In this document: in pieces, positions 42,722 to 53,819 of the stretch | Layout: the number at the start of each line of letters is the position of its first letter | Numbering within the stretch: position 1 is the stretch's first letter | Origin: Ephydatia muelleri | Taxonomy: Eukaryota; Porifera; Demospongiae; Spongillida; Spongillidae | Assembly: GCA_013339895.1 (NCBI GenBank) | Contig: JABACO010000015.1 | Span: 7,948,565 to 8,012,564, forward strand | Reading direction: 5' to 3' | Length of the DNA: 64,000 nt | The notes under the pieces: model-generated | What the model saw: only the letters and a program-made list of their open reading frames with translations | Database searches by the model: none | What the model was told of the DNA's origin: nothing | Translations under genes and position numbers: made by a program

Positions 42722-45022
42722 ATGGCAACCGGACAGCTAAAACGATTCGAAGAATTTGGACTTGGGCGAGGAGTAGATGCCACCGACCCCACCCCTTTTG
42801 TGAACAAGAAACCGTTTCAAGTTCGTCCCATTTGTGAAAACGCAATAATATGTACGGACGAAGGTGGTGCCTTGCGAAGTATCATTCAAAAGATAGAGAG
42901 CAGTCAATTGACGCAAATAAATGCCTCCCTGACTATCCCAAAGCCTATTGAAATTGATGCGCCAGCCGAGTACTCTCGAAGCATCATGCAGAAAGGTCAC
43001 GTCCTTGGGAGGAAGGTTGTCACTCGTACTGTAGCGTTCCGTAAAGATCGTCTCGATCCGTCGGCGACAGGTTTCGAGAAGTTCCTTAAAGAAACATTTA
43101 TCGCTGATGGAGATAAATTAGTTGTCGCTGATGGAGATAAATTAGCTGTCGCTGATGGAGATAAATTAGCTGTCGCTGATGGAGATAAATTAGCTGAGAC
43201 TGAGAGTAAAAAATCCTGCCCTGAATTGTTGAAGTTTATCGAAACGTTTGCTCCTTCCGCAGATGCTAGACGTATTCTGTCTCTATTGGAGTTTATCACA
43301 GAGTATGGTATTACCCATTACGTTAGTAAAATTCACCTCGGAGCGGCAGAGTACCGTACTATGTCCGAAACACACTACAGTCGTTTCGTATCGGGCAAGC
43401 AACATCTAGGGTGGGAAAAAATAGCTGAGCTTGCTGTGGAAAAATTCAATCAGAAAGTTGAGAAAACAACCCATCTTGATGAAGTAAAACGTATTGGATA
43501 CATGGACGACAGCTTTGTGGTCAAGAAAGATGAGCATGAAGGAGTGGTGGACGTTCAGCTGGAATCCATTGCCAATCTGATCAGGGATGAGAAATTGAAA
43601 AAAGACGTATCTGCGGCCTTGAACATCTATACTTATTTTCGTGGATGTTACGCAATTGGATGGAAAAAGAATCCCATACCACACAACCAGCACATACAAT
43701 TAATAAAATTCATTCGACCGCTAGAACGCCCACCTACTAGTAAGTCGTTCGGCGTGTGTGAAGATATACGGATGTGTATGAATAAATGTCCAGATATTAT
43801 CATTAGCAGACTGGCTGCAAACACTAGTTTGTAGCTTATATACATACTTTGATTACAGTAGTGGATTGCATACAAGTCACATGGTAACAAGGCATCTATT
43901 GTATATAAGTCACATGCATGGCATCCATTGTAGTCAGTAGTTAGGTCTCTAATAATAATTTGTAAATACGACCTACATTAAGCAAATAATGTGTACGGTA
44001 TAGGTAGTTTTGCAACTTGCTAAATGTAGGTCTGTAATATTCATAATGCATACTGAATATTTGTAATCCTATGTTTCCTTACTGCTTGGTGCATACAAAT
44101 CCCACCCCTATTTAATTAAATTCTTGTTCATATAACGACATTCCTATGTGCGTCTGTTCCAGTCCAATCAGATGAACAAAAATATGCATCGGTATATAAG
44201 CCTCTGGAAATAGCACCCTTCAAAGAATTATGCAAGGCCTTCTTGATATAATGAACTTAAAATACGTGTCCATATATACTCTCTCTTTCCACAGAGCATG
44301 AGGCGTCACATAAATATGCAATCTGCTGTAACCATGGAAATGATCAACTCTTCTTGATGATCGAAAGTGGTTCAAATCAAGTCATAGCAACAAAATGTGA
44401 GGGTCAGTTGAATTTTTTTCATTTGCAACTAACTGAGAAATCTGATGAGCTAATCATAATGGACTATGCGGAGTTTTCGGTTAGAACTGAAACCCTTGTT
44501 GAGGAACTAAGCTATGATTTTTGGCCCACTCCTCGCTACTTGAAGGTCAAAACACTCCTTGGATATAACCGCGGACCTTTGTGTGTGGAGGACAGCGTGG
44601 ATGAATACTACTGCCGCCTAAAGCTCCGCCCCCGGCTTTACAGCAAGCACAGGAATGTGACCCTCAGCGACTTTACAAATGGCAAGGACACCTTCTACAT
44701 TTGTACATCTGGACGATGGGGCATAACTGGTTACCTATATCTAAAGCCAACAAAAGATGGCAGCTTCATTACCGCTTGTAAGCCCTGTTGGATGTATGGT
44801 GGAGGCAATACAAATGAACTCATGCTGTTCAGGCTAGTACGATATGAAGACATGTATGTGCCCAAAACTGTCAATCCAAGTCAAGGAGAAAATGATGCAC
44901 AAAGTCGACCAGGGACAGAAGATCATTGCAGCCCAGTTCACAGAGCTTCATACACACCGGTTTGCATTTTTGGGTTATTTGTTGTTCCAGTTTTGCTTCT
45001 TGCTATGTGTTGGGGATTCTGA
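42722..45022 (+). CDS. MACPF (perforin-like) domain protein, 2 exons
   Basis: Exon 42722-43739 and exon 44295-45022 join at A|AG in matching phase, giving 581 residues. The alternative reading without splicing stops at 43834. The N-terminus reads FGLGRGVDATDPTPF and KKPFQVRPICENA, the usual opening of invertebrate MACPF proteins. EYGITHYVSKIHLGA near residue 195 is the MACPF signature, with Ile before THY where many members have GTHY directly. An insert at about residues 127-158 consists of four ADGDKL repeats. The second exon encodes a beta-rich, cysteine-containing region that I cannot name. The last 25 residues are hydrophobic, fitting a GPI-anchor signal or tail anchor. No N-terminal signal peptide is visible. 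The family includes pore-forming immune effectors and non-lytic members; the role here is unknown. Confidence 0.78.
43102..43195 (+). repeat. 24-base coding repeat, 4 copies, in the MACPF gene
   Basis: GCTGATGGAGATAAATTAG plus GTTGTC or GCTGTC is repeated four times in frame, encoding ADGDKL(V/A)V. The unit length preserves the frame, so copy number could vary between alleles. Confidence 0.92.
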
Positions 45023-45129
45023 AAGCAAAGGGGAACATGAAGAACAGGTGTTACGATTTGACTAATAATTAAGTGAGTTACTGAATGTCGTGTCCAAATA
45101 TTATAAAATGTTGTTAAAATCCTTTGCAT

Positions 45130-45400
45130 TTAAATCGTTATAACTTCCGAACGGTAAACGTTATCAACGTCCTATTTTCTACACTTCATACTGCACCATT
45201 TCTCTACGGTAAATACTTTTTGGGGGTCTTGCACTTGCTCCGTGCCAGTATTGCAACGTCCGATACCCCACAGAGTATGAACCCGTCGTCATAAAGTTCG
45301 GCAGGAGTAATCAAATTGCTTCAATTTCGGTTTGTAGGTAGAGGGGTCCTATACCTATTGACTTCACTGCTGTTTGTGGTTCGTTTTCTGAAATGATGAT
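45130..45400 (+). repeat. interspersed repeat, copy of 29860-30130
   Basis: Diverged copy with the same block order (ACCATTTCTCTACGGTAAA, CTTGCACTTGCTCCGTGCCAG, GTAGGTAGAGGGGTCC). It starts just after the MACPF gene. The 45400-45880 segment that follows shows no gene. Confidence 0.7.
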
Positions 45401-45864
45401 GTCATTCCTTAACAACGACCTTGACAACCTTTGGAACGTGAGCTCACTCAAAAACAGCGATGGGCTAATCGCCATTTTAACACCCTACAAGGAAAGGAAT
45501 ACCTTTCTTCTATTTGTGTTGCAAACCACGAGGCGTAGTCAACTTGCTATGGCAAGCTACGAGCCTTGAAAGCGGGTTAGTCTTTGCGTACCTCTTCGAT
45601 ACAGAAGCCATTCTCTACGCCTGCAACAATCAGAAAGCAGACATAAAGGTTTGTTCGTAAAGGCAGAGATAATATTATCTCTGGTAAAGGGAACTAACGG
45701 TACTAATTATTGATTTGTAGCCACAGTTTTTTTTTGACAGCGATCAACATACTAAAAGTTAGTACACTCTCCGGCCGTGTGGCAAGCCATCAGTAACAAA
45801 ATTTGAAGACGACCTCTGGGAGAGTCTCAGGACGTCATGGAACCTTATGTCATTGTCAGTGTAT

Positions 45865-46065
45865 TTTAGGACGTCGTAAGATCGTGTTACGACGTCGCGA
45901 GTGTTTTTTTTTTTACGACGTGTGAGATTTTTTTACGACGTCGCGAGTGTTTTTTTTTTTTACGACGTGTGAGATTTTTTTACGACGTCGTGAGATGTAC
46001 TACGATGTCGTGAGATACTTTACGACGTCGTGAGATACTTTACGACGTCGTGCGTCGTGAGATAT
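45865..46065. repeat. tandem array of the palindrome ACGACGTCGT
   Basis: About eight units of TTTACGACGTCGTGAGATA type. The unit core is itself palindromic, so the array can form multiple cruciforms. CG-rich islands alternate with T runs. Confidence 0.88.
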
Positions 46066-47608
46066 TTTTAGGCATGATTACGTCATAACAACATGACCTT
46101 TCATAGTAGTCAAATTGGATCATATCGACTGAAAATAAGCAATGCTGATGGTCTGTGTGAAGAATTATTGCAGGAGAGCAGTGGTGACAAATAACCTAAT
46201 CACATAAACATTCCTTGTGCTTATGCATCTACAACTAATCAATTAACATAAAGAAGGTAGTGTATCAACAACTGATGAAGCAGTTTATCTTTTAAAGGAT
46301 ATGATTCAGCTCATTTTGTGTAATAATCAATGATTGTCACAATAGTTAAGTTACTCATGACCTACAGAAGCCTCAGGTAATGGAACACACTCAATCAATA
46401 CCTATTGGATACCAAGCATCTTTAACAGGTATAGGATGCGGTTTCTGAAGCTTTGTGGCATTATTCCTTTGATAAGGATACCTAGCATTGAAGCAAAAAA
46501 AAAAAAAGTGTGAATTGAAAGCTTTCTTGTCTGCATTATGCCCTTAAACATAATGTCATCCCTGTAGGGGATATATTGTATACATGCACCAAGAGGGGCG
46601 GGGGGGGGGGGGGGGGGGGGGGGGAGAAACATCCATTCCCAGATTTCCATCCACCACCCTACGTCCACTTTTTCATCTACGTTAGCCATAATTAAGACCT
46701 CAAGGAAACCACTTAGCAATGAATATAGCATGTTTTAGGTGTCCCTTGCAGGACTGACTATAGTAAGCACCTTAAATTGAAGCCGGTTGCATGGACCAGG
46801 TTAGAACAAGCACGTTTGTATGGTGCAAAACATTCACAGTCCAGTATCCTGGGCCCTGATTGTTCAAAGGTGAAAGGAGTTGAATCCTTGTGCTGCAAAT
46901 GCCCAGTTATGGATGAAGGAAGAAGGCATACTTACAAATACTTCTGGCAGAATGGTTTTATGGACAAACTTTGTCTCTGGTCTACCCTGTGATGATGTGG
47001 GGCCGGCCACCTTAACCCTTCAGGATGCCCTGGATTGCAAAAGGGAGGATTCATCATTCAGAGTCTGGAGTTTTGTTTTCTCTTCGCATGTCTAAGAAGC
47101 TCAATGATTTGGCTGCCAATAGTGAAGCGTGTGACAAATTTTATTTAGCATCTGCCATTTCCTTAGCTCAAGGTTGATCAGATGCTAAATAACACAGTTG
47201 AATGTTCAGTCCTTGGGTCAGTTGATCCTCCTATATAGAGTGCCTTGTCATGGATGACACACTTTAAAGTGACAGAATACAGTGAAGTTACCTCAGGACC
47301 ACAATGGGACAAGAGCTATGAAGCAGATAGCCCACTGCATATCCTGCTGTACTCTGTTCCGGCAAGGCGCTTAAACTTCATAGTGTAATGTTGCACAGTA
47401 CTTGTCTATATCATGGTTTTTGTAGCAGCCTCCCCATCACATAAACACACACATAGCCCCCCCCCCCCCCCCCCCCCCACGCACACCAAATCCTAGATCC
47501 GGGGGTGCATGCGATATGTATCCAATATACACACACACACAGACTTGTAGACATTGTACTCTTCCATGGAGGTTTAGCACATGCATGCACCATCATGATG
47601 TATTTTAA

Positions 47609-47648
<40 letters not shown>

Positions 47649-49321
47649 TGTGCCTGTGGATTACACGTAGTGATCATACCACTTGCCTAAATCAACAAAC
47701 ATGTTTTGATCAGAGTTGGGGTGAAGGATGGGGGTGTTTTGGTTAGTATCAGGGTCAATGATGAATTTCCAAATTGTCATTGTCACAACATGTATAGCCC
47801 CAACTCTGTTCAAAACACACCTGCTTATCACTGTGAGGTAAGTGATGTAATCACATGCAGGTGACATGGGGAAGCTACCAGTTGCAACACAAGAAAATAT
47901 GCTCACAGCAGAATATGGAGGCGTAGATTACATAATTTGCAGCATGTAGATAGTTAAGGATGGTAGTGTGGGAACTTGGGTGTGTGTGTGTGTGTGTTCA
48001 GTGTGTGTGGGTGGTTTGTGTGCCTGTGGATTACAAGTAGTGATCATACCACTTGCCTAAAAGAACAAACATGTTTTGATCAGAGTTGGGGTGAAAGATG
48101 GGGGTGTTTTGGATAGTATCAGGGTCAATAATGAATTTCCAAAATGTCACAACATGTATAGCCCCAAGTCTGTTCAAAACACATGTGCTTATCACTGTGA
48201 TGTAATCACATGCAGGTGACATTGGCAAATACACTTTTCTGTAGTACAGTGGAGTGCTGGTGACATGCATAATGGATGCTGCATCAATATTGAAATGATA
48301 TGACATAGGCATGCATGAGGCAGATTGAATATGATGTTCGGAGCTGGATTTCAAGTATAAGCCAAGCTTCCACACTCATATACGTCTGTTGAAAAGCAGA
48401 ATTACATCAGTGAGCACACTATGGTGAATTCCTAATTAGTCACGTGCAATAACTGAACACACTTTTTCACCATTCACCATTAGAAGCTATCATGCACTTG
48501 TCACCAAATGACAAAAGGACTGAAATATATCAATAAACTTTGTCAATTTAAAAAATAGATACTGAAACTGATGACATAAAAAACACTCGCACACACAAAA
48601 TGTGAGTGGTTACATTGCGTTTACACATACACTTCAAATTGTTAGCTCAGTGGATGATGGTAAATGTCTTGACAGGTATTTAAGCCAACTATCAGATCCA
48701 ATATCATTAAAATTATATCTCAGCTCCAATGAACTTGTTCAAAAGTCATAGGGTGAAAAGGTGAATAAAAACCCCAGTTCACTCTAGGAATGAGGCCAAA
48801 CGTACCGATTTCTCCATATATGTGGTGTGAACATTACGCAAGCTAACTGCTCAGATGTGTTCCAAAATCCTACAGTAATATGCTTAAAAGGTATTTATCA
48901 GAATAAAGGATAGGTGACTATGTACAGTATGTATCAGATTAGGAAGATGTGCGTACACCTCATTGAAAGAGTGCAGTATGAGATATGTTATGAAAGGTAG
49001 TTATCAACATGTTGCACATACCTTGTAGCCTGTTATGTGTCTTCGTTGTCAGTATTTGTTATGTGAAAGTGGAGTTGTACAGCTCACGAGAAAGGTAACT
49101 TACGTGGGCGTTATTCGTTTCCGGCGAGTCGATTGTACTATTGCTACGAACACAACTCACAAACATCGCTATGTTATAGGTTTCGGCATCCATGTTTGGG
49201 AGATGGATGAAGTTGATTGGTATGTTTCAGACCTTTTGTCACTCTGTGACAAGTGCATGAGAACTTATAAATTGTGAATCGATAATTTAGGAGTTTGTGA
49301 TAGTGTACAGTTCCCAATTAC

Positions 49322-49605
49322 AATTGTCCGGACGATCCTTTCCTCAACTGTGCGCTCTCATTGGACGATCCTTTCCTCAACTGTGCGCTCTCATTGGACG
49401 ATCCTTTCCTCAACTGTGCGCTCTCATTGGACGATCCTTTCCTCAACTGTGCGCTCTCATTGGACGATCCTTTCCTCAACTGTACGCTCTCATTGGACGA
49501 TCCTTTCCACAACTGTACGCTATCATTGGACGATCCTTTCCTCAACTGTGCGCTCTCATTGGACGATCCTTTCCTCTACTGTGCGCTCTCATTGGACTAT
49601 CGCGC
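49322..49605. repeat. 33-base tandem repeat, about 9 copies
   Basis: The unit is CATTGGACGATCCTTTCCTC plus AACTGTGCGCTCT. The equivalent place in the other copies (about 19494-19530 and 24690-24730) has only one unit, so the expansion is specific to this copy. Confidence 0.93.
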
Positions 49606-50489
49606 GAAATCCTACTAGTGTGGCCAATAACCTTGCGTACCTCATATCATGAATTTTCAAATTGGTATTCTAAATATTGAAACGATATTCTAACTTAACA
49701 CACGAAATAGAAGGTTCTTTTCGCAACTGTTCACTAAAACAGACATCAATTATCGAGTCCATCGATATCAGTCAGTGCCCTTTTCCTTGTGCCGAGTTCG
49801 ACTTTTTATCCTTCTTTACACCAATGGGACCATCTCTTTTAGGCGCATCGCTACTTTGCTTTCCATCCATCACGGCTGTTTGAAGTGGGCAAAAGGATCA
49901 TATATAGAACATTACATTGACATTTACGGTCCATTTTCAAAATCTCAAAAATAAAGCCCTGTATCCTGCACTACGAATATATGTTATGCACCCCCCAAAA
50001 AGTACATCCTAACGGCTGTGATCACACGCATGTTCTGGTGTTGGTCGTTACGCTGTACTTAGCTATGCGCAAAAGGAGCGAAAGTACCACAAAAGTCTGA
50101 CAGCTGTAACTTTTCTTGCGCCCTTATAAATGCCCATGCACGGAAAAAAACAAAACAAAAAAAAAAAACGAGTAGAGCTCACTCTCTGATCAGTCAGAAT
50201 TCGTTATTTTCTCAAGGTGCCACGAGCCCTCTCCTATCTAATTATGAATAATGCGCGAGAGATAGGGTAAAAGGCTGATAATTAGAAAGCTACGGTTCAA
50301 GTGGCTAACAGCTATCTCATTAAAAGTTGACACATCGAAAGCTAGTAACTGCTATGCAGATCTTGAGGACATTTACAACCTAGTTTTCATCATGCTTGCG
50401 TGTTCGGTACGTAGCGTAGTGCTTCTACTAACACTCGGCCCCACCAGCACACTGCGTTCATAAATAGCCTATGGAACCCCACCACAAAT

Positions 50490-51010
50490 GCCGATTAGTG
50501 GACCTCTGCAGGGTATGTGGTGCAAAATTCACATAGTCAAAGAGAAGGACTAGATACCAAAGCTATAGAGCCCATATAACAGTGCAACGCCTACACTGCA
50601 TGAGGAAGGATCAAAAGGAGATCCACCCACAAATGTTCTGCACATTGTGTAGCAAGAATCAATACAAGTGCCAAGTGCAGCCATATCACTGTAAGGTACG
50701 AATTATTTTTTAATGAATTATTGTAAATGTACTGGCAGGCTGTGCAGCTCAAGTGTATACACGCTTAATGGCATGATTCATGTGATCTAAGAAGAACTGT
50801 GCTCCACTTCCTGTGATCACAAGAGTGCTAATGCCATCTTTGTCAGCAAAACAGATCTTGTCAATGACAGATGCAGTAACATGTCCAATTTGTTTGGACA
50901 TACTACACCAACCAATAGAGCTACCATGCCATGCATGCCTAGGTTTGCAGTCACGGTCTTGCTGAATGGATTTGGGTCACTGTACGACTCAAGTGCCTTA
51001 GACACACATA
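50490..51010 (+). pseudogene. RAG1-N-like gene alpha, most complete copy
   Basis: Blocks in order: LCRVCGAKFT, a TAG stop shared with the other copies, a frame shift, RLHCMRKDQKEIHPQMFCTL, CSKNQYKCQ, QPYHCK followed by a donor-like GTACGA. After about 95 bases come SAKQILSMTDA, CPICLDILHQPIELPC (50882-50930), then RFCSHGLAEWI and VRLKC in a shifted frame. The arrangement parallels the vertebrate RAG1 N-terminal zinc motifs plus RING E3 domain. The stop shared by all three copies may be old decay or a mis-modelled intron. The RAG1 RNase-H-like core is absent. Gene beta runs toward it and overlaps its 3' end. Confidence 0.7.
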
Positions 51011-52115
51011 CTGTTCAGCATTGAATGCAGAAGATGGCCCAAATTCATTCATGCACTGTACCAAGTAAAGAAGGAGGTGTGTTTTTCTCCTTTGAAGCAT
51101 ATGTGGCATGTGGTGTTTAACAGCATCAATAAATTCTTTGGCACACACTCTGCCACTCAGTACTCAGATGTGTTGCGTAGAATTCACATGCAGGGGTCTG
51201 GAACACCTAAACGTAAAGAGATGCCTGTTGAAAAAATTAAAAAGAGTTCTTGCGGTACCTTAGATACACACCACAATACAGCCTTCTGTCCTTCATCTAG
51301 TTAAGGACTGGTAATAGAAATGGCCATCTGTGCCCAGGCTTTTTGGCAAACATTCCAGTAAAGCTCCACCTGCATTCTGAATGTGTTAAAAGCCCTTAGT
51401 CTTGCAAATATCTCTTTCTTCTGCCTGGCATCATCATCGGCATAACCTCCAGCAGTAGATATTTGATTGTGCCTAGCACCAAGGTATGAAGAGCTTCAAT
51501 GGGAGTGCTCATATTGAAAGGGGAAGCGATGAACAATACATCATTATGCTGATATATATGTCAGCAGGTATGTGAAGCAAAGGGGGTTTTCATGCTTCCT
51601 TACACTTTTCAACTTATAGTTTCATTCTGTACACTGAGTGCATATAGTTTGCCGCAGAGCACTGCTTGTTGTTCTCATCTCATATACCACATCAGGGTTA
51701 ACAGCTCTATCTGTCTGGATAGCATACACAGCAAATTTTAATTTCAAACAAGCTGGTCTACAATCATAACAAAGCCAGCAGAACATTATAGCAGTAGCAC
51801 CCACCAGATGATCACAGAGTTGTGAGGCCATTGGGTTGTCACAGACAATGCATAGCAGTGGAGCAACTATACCACCAGATAGACTTGGTGTTTAAATTCC
51901 CATGTGTTTAAGGATATGCGACACAAATATTCTTTTCTCCCTGAGGAAAAAACATTAAAATTACCATTAACAATTAGCAATATCATACCATGGGATGCGG
52001 ACTGTTTACCAGCAAGTACACAGAGCGAAATCTTCGAAGGAAAAAGAAAATAACTTCCATTGCTTTGCTCAGCCTTACCATTCATCTCCTCGAAAAGGTC
52101 TTCAAGATCAGCCAT
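50951..52115 (-). pseudogene. gene beta, 5'-complete copy
   Basis: Minus-strand reading starts MADLEDLFEEMNGKAEQ at 52115. It continues in other frames with PLLCIVCDNPMASQLCDHLV and FCWLCYDC (zinc-ligand-like cysteines and histidine). Next come HIPADIY, a VLHTLVLG-equivalent near 51500, FIDAVKHHMPHMLQRRKTHL and CMNEFGPSSAFNAEQYVC. This extends the copy at 22600-23304 toward its N-terminus. CDNPMxSxLCxHL followed by ILHTxLLG and FGPTSAFN is a signature I associate with a mobile-element ORF family in fungi and animals; no formal name is claimed. Several frameshifts make it non-functional. Confidence 0.6.
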
Positions 52116-52329
52116 ATATCTTCAGCTTCATTCGCATGCAATGTTAGAATCACGCCGTACATATCTTCTGATGTTTCTGAATCATGAGTTCAGCCGTTCG
52201 GTGTACTGGTAGATAGGGTGAATTGGAAGGCTTTTAACGAATAATTTGTGAGGACGCCCAGCGATGTGCTGTCCGTACTTTAAGGGGTAGGGAAACGTCT
52301 GATTGCATGGTTCACATTTATAGGGGAGC

Positions 52330-52640
52330 TATATTTGGCAAAGATCGAACACAACGCACAACTTGTCACAGCATTTACACATACTTACCGGTGAGCTTTG
52401 ACATGATGTCCAATGGGACACTGAGAATCAATATACAGGGACAACATTTACATACAAAGGACCAACCGTATGGGCCTATGGGGACACAATGCATGTACAA
52501 ATGAACAATCCTATAGGGACACGAGGTACCTGTGTGTACAAAGGACCAACCCTATGGGAATCGTATCCATGCACAATAGAGGACCAATCCTATGAGCACA
52601 CGATGCATGTACAGTCGTCCATCCTATGGGACACTGCATG
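52330..52640. repeat. degenerate 30-60-base tandem repeat
   Basis: Repeated fragments ACAAAGGACCAACC, CCTATGGG and GGGACAC. No gene. Confidence 0.6.
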
Positions 52641-52955
52641 TAGCTACATTTATGTCATGTAGGAAGAATCATTTATATGGAAAACCCAGGCCAGCCTGCA
52701 CAGAGGAGTTGCTGTAAGGAATGCTTCGGCAACAATGCAGGTAAAAAACTAAGAGAGTGGTACAGAAGCTCAGTACATAAACCCACTCAAAAGTGCACAC
52801 AGTTAAATGGAATAGATCCCGTGCATGTGACAAAGTGTGGCGTGAGAGTGGTTATCATCATCAGACTGGTTTATTGTGTACCACCTAGTATACTGTACGT
52901 GAGTGAGGGTGTCAGATGTGCATAAGAATATGCCATACGATGGGGTACAGGTTTT

Positions 52956-53790
52956 ATGTACACAACAATGCAAGTGTGTGCACATGTACATGTAAACAAA
53001 GTTCAGGAGCGATGCAGGGTGTGTGGTCGCTTGCTTGTGGTACCTAGGGATAAGAAATCTAGGTGGTCATACCAATGCACAGAGTTTGCAGCAGATTTAC
53101 ACTCAGTATTTGGCATTGATACTCACAATGATGCTGTCAACATTCACCCACTCAAATTCTGTTATCGATGCAAACAAGTTATGGATCGAAGCATTCTAGC
53201 ACAATGCCATGCAACACTCTCACTATACAGTACGATTCTTTATGAGTGAAGAAACACACTACTGGGGAATGCAAGGTTTGACAGATTACCAACATGTCTG
53301 AACAAGTTGATGCATGTGTAGATCTGCAATCCCACATCACCACATGCCATACATGTGAATTTCACTCCCACAACAAACCATCCAGCAAAAACAGCCCTCA
53401 TAAAATTGTTTCCAAAAGTAGGAAGATAGCCCACCAATGCTATACTCACTATATCATCAGACACTTTCAAACACCAATAACCCTGCTATCATAGAACAAT
53501 TGCAATGTCCTATCTTATTGTGTCAACTTCTGGAGCTTCATGTAGAAAACTGGTTTGTACCGATTGCTTAGTCCATTGCTTCCTGCTCTTTAACTGCAGT
53601 GAGGTGAAGTGCCCTTGCTGTTTCATGGAGTCACCAATACAACCACAACAGCTAAAGCCAGCATCACCCTTGATACAGACATTATAATTGTGAAATGTGT
53701 GAGGTGCAAGAGGGACGTTAGGGCAAGTGACTATGATACGCATGAGTGCAGTACCAAAAGCATATGGAGAAATGGCCCATACATAGGCGG
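52956..53790 (+). pseudogene. divergent RAG1-N-like gene (zinc motifs, RING, C-terminal zinc finger)
   Basis: First frame: ERCRVCGRLL, FAADLHSVFGIDTHNDAV, NIHPLKFCYRCKQVM. A shifted frame gives DLQSHITTCHTCEFHSH, lysine-rich SKNSPHKIVSKSRK. The next gives CRKLVCTDCLVHCF and CSEVKCPCCFMESP (second half of a C3HC4 RING), and the last gives IIIVKCVRCKRDVRASDYDTH then EC. Vertebrate RAG1 has the same five landmarks in the same order: CRICG, the FKIDVxxDxxxIHPxxFCxxC block, PHxxxCxxC, RING, and the VKCPxxxCxxxVxxxxYxxH finger. Three frame changes separate them; introns could explain some, but splice sites are not convincing. An ORF just upstream (52677-52925) has CCKECFGNNAGKK and may be related. 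Confidence 0.7.
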
Positions 53791-53819
53791 TCATCTTGCT
53801 TTTTTTTTTTCAAATTGAA

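Larger units (their letters stand above)
46112..52200 (+). mobile_element. large repetitive unit carrying convergent genes alpha and beta
   Basis: The left boundary is set by loss of similarity to the reverse-complement copy, whose end is at 28030. Order: microsatellite-rich segment, two copies of a 220-base block (47660-47900 and 48031-48260), a long non-coding stretch, gene alpha (plus, 50490-51010), and gene beta (minus, from 52115). The right boundary is uncertain and I could not find a terminal repeat matching 46112. Both genes are decayed here. Confidence 0.65.

Noticed and set aside
53240..53470. Minus-strand ORF opposite the RAG1-N-like gene
   Set aside because: The plus strand has ordered zinc-ligand motifs; the minus frame has no recognisable feature.
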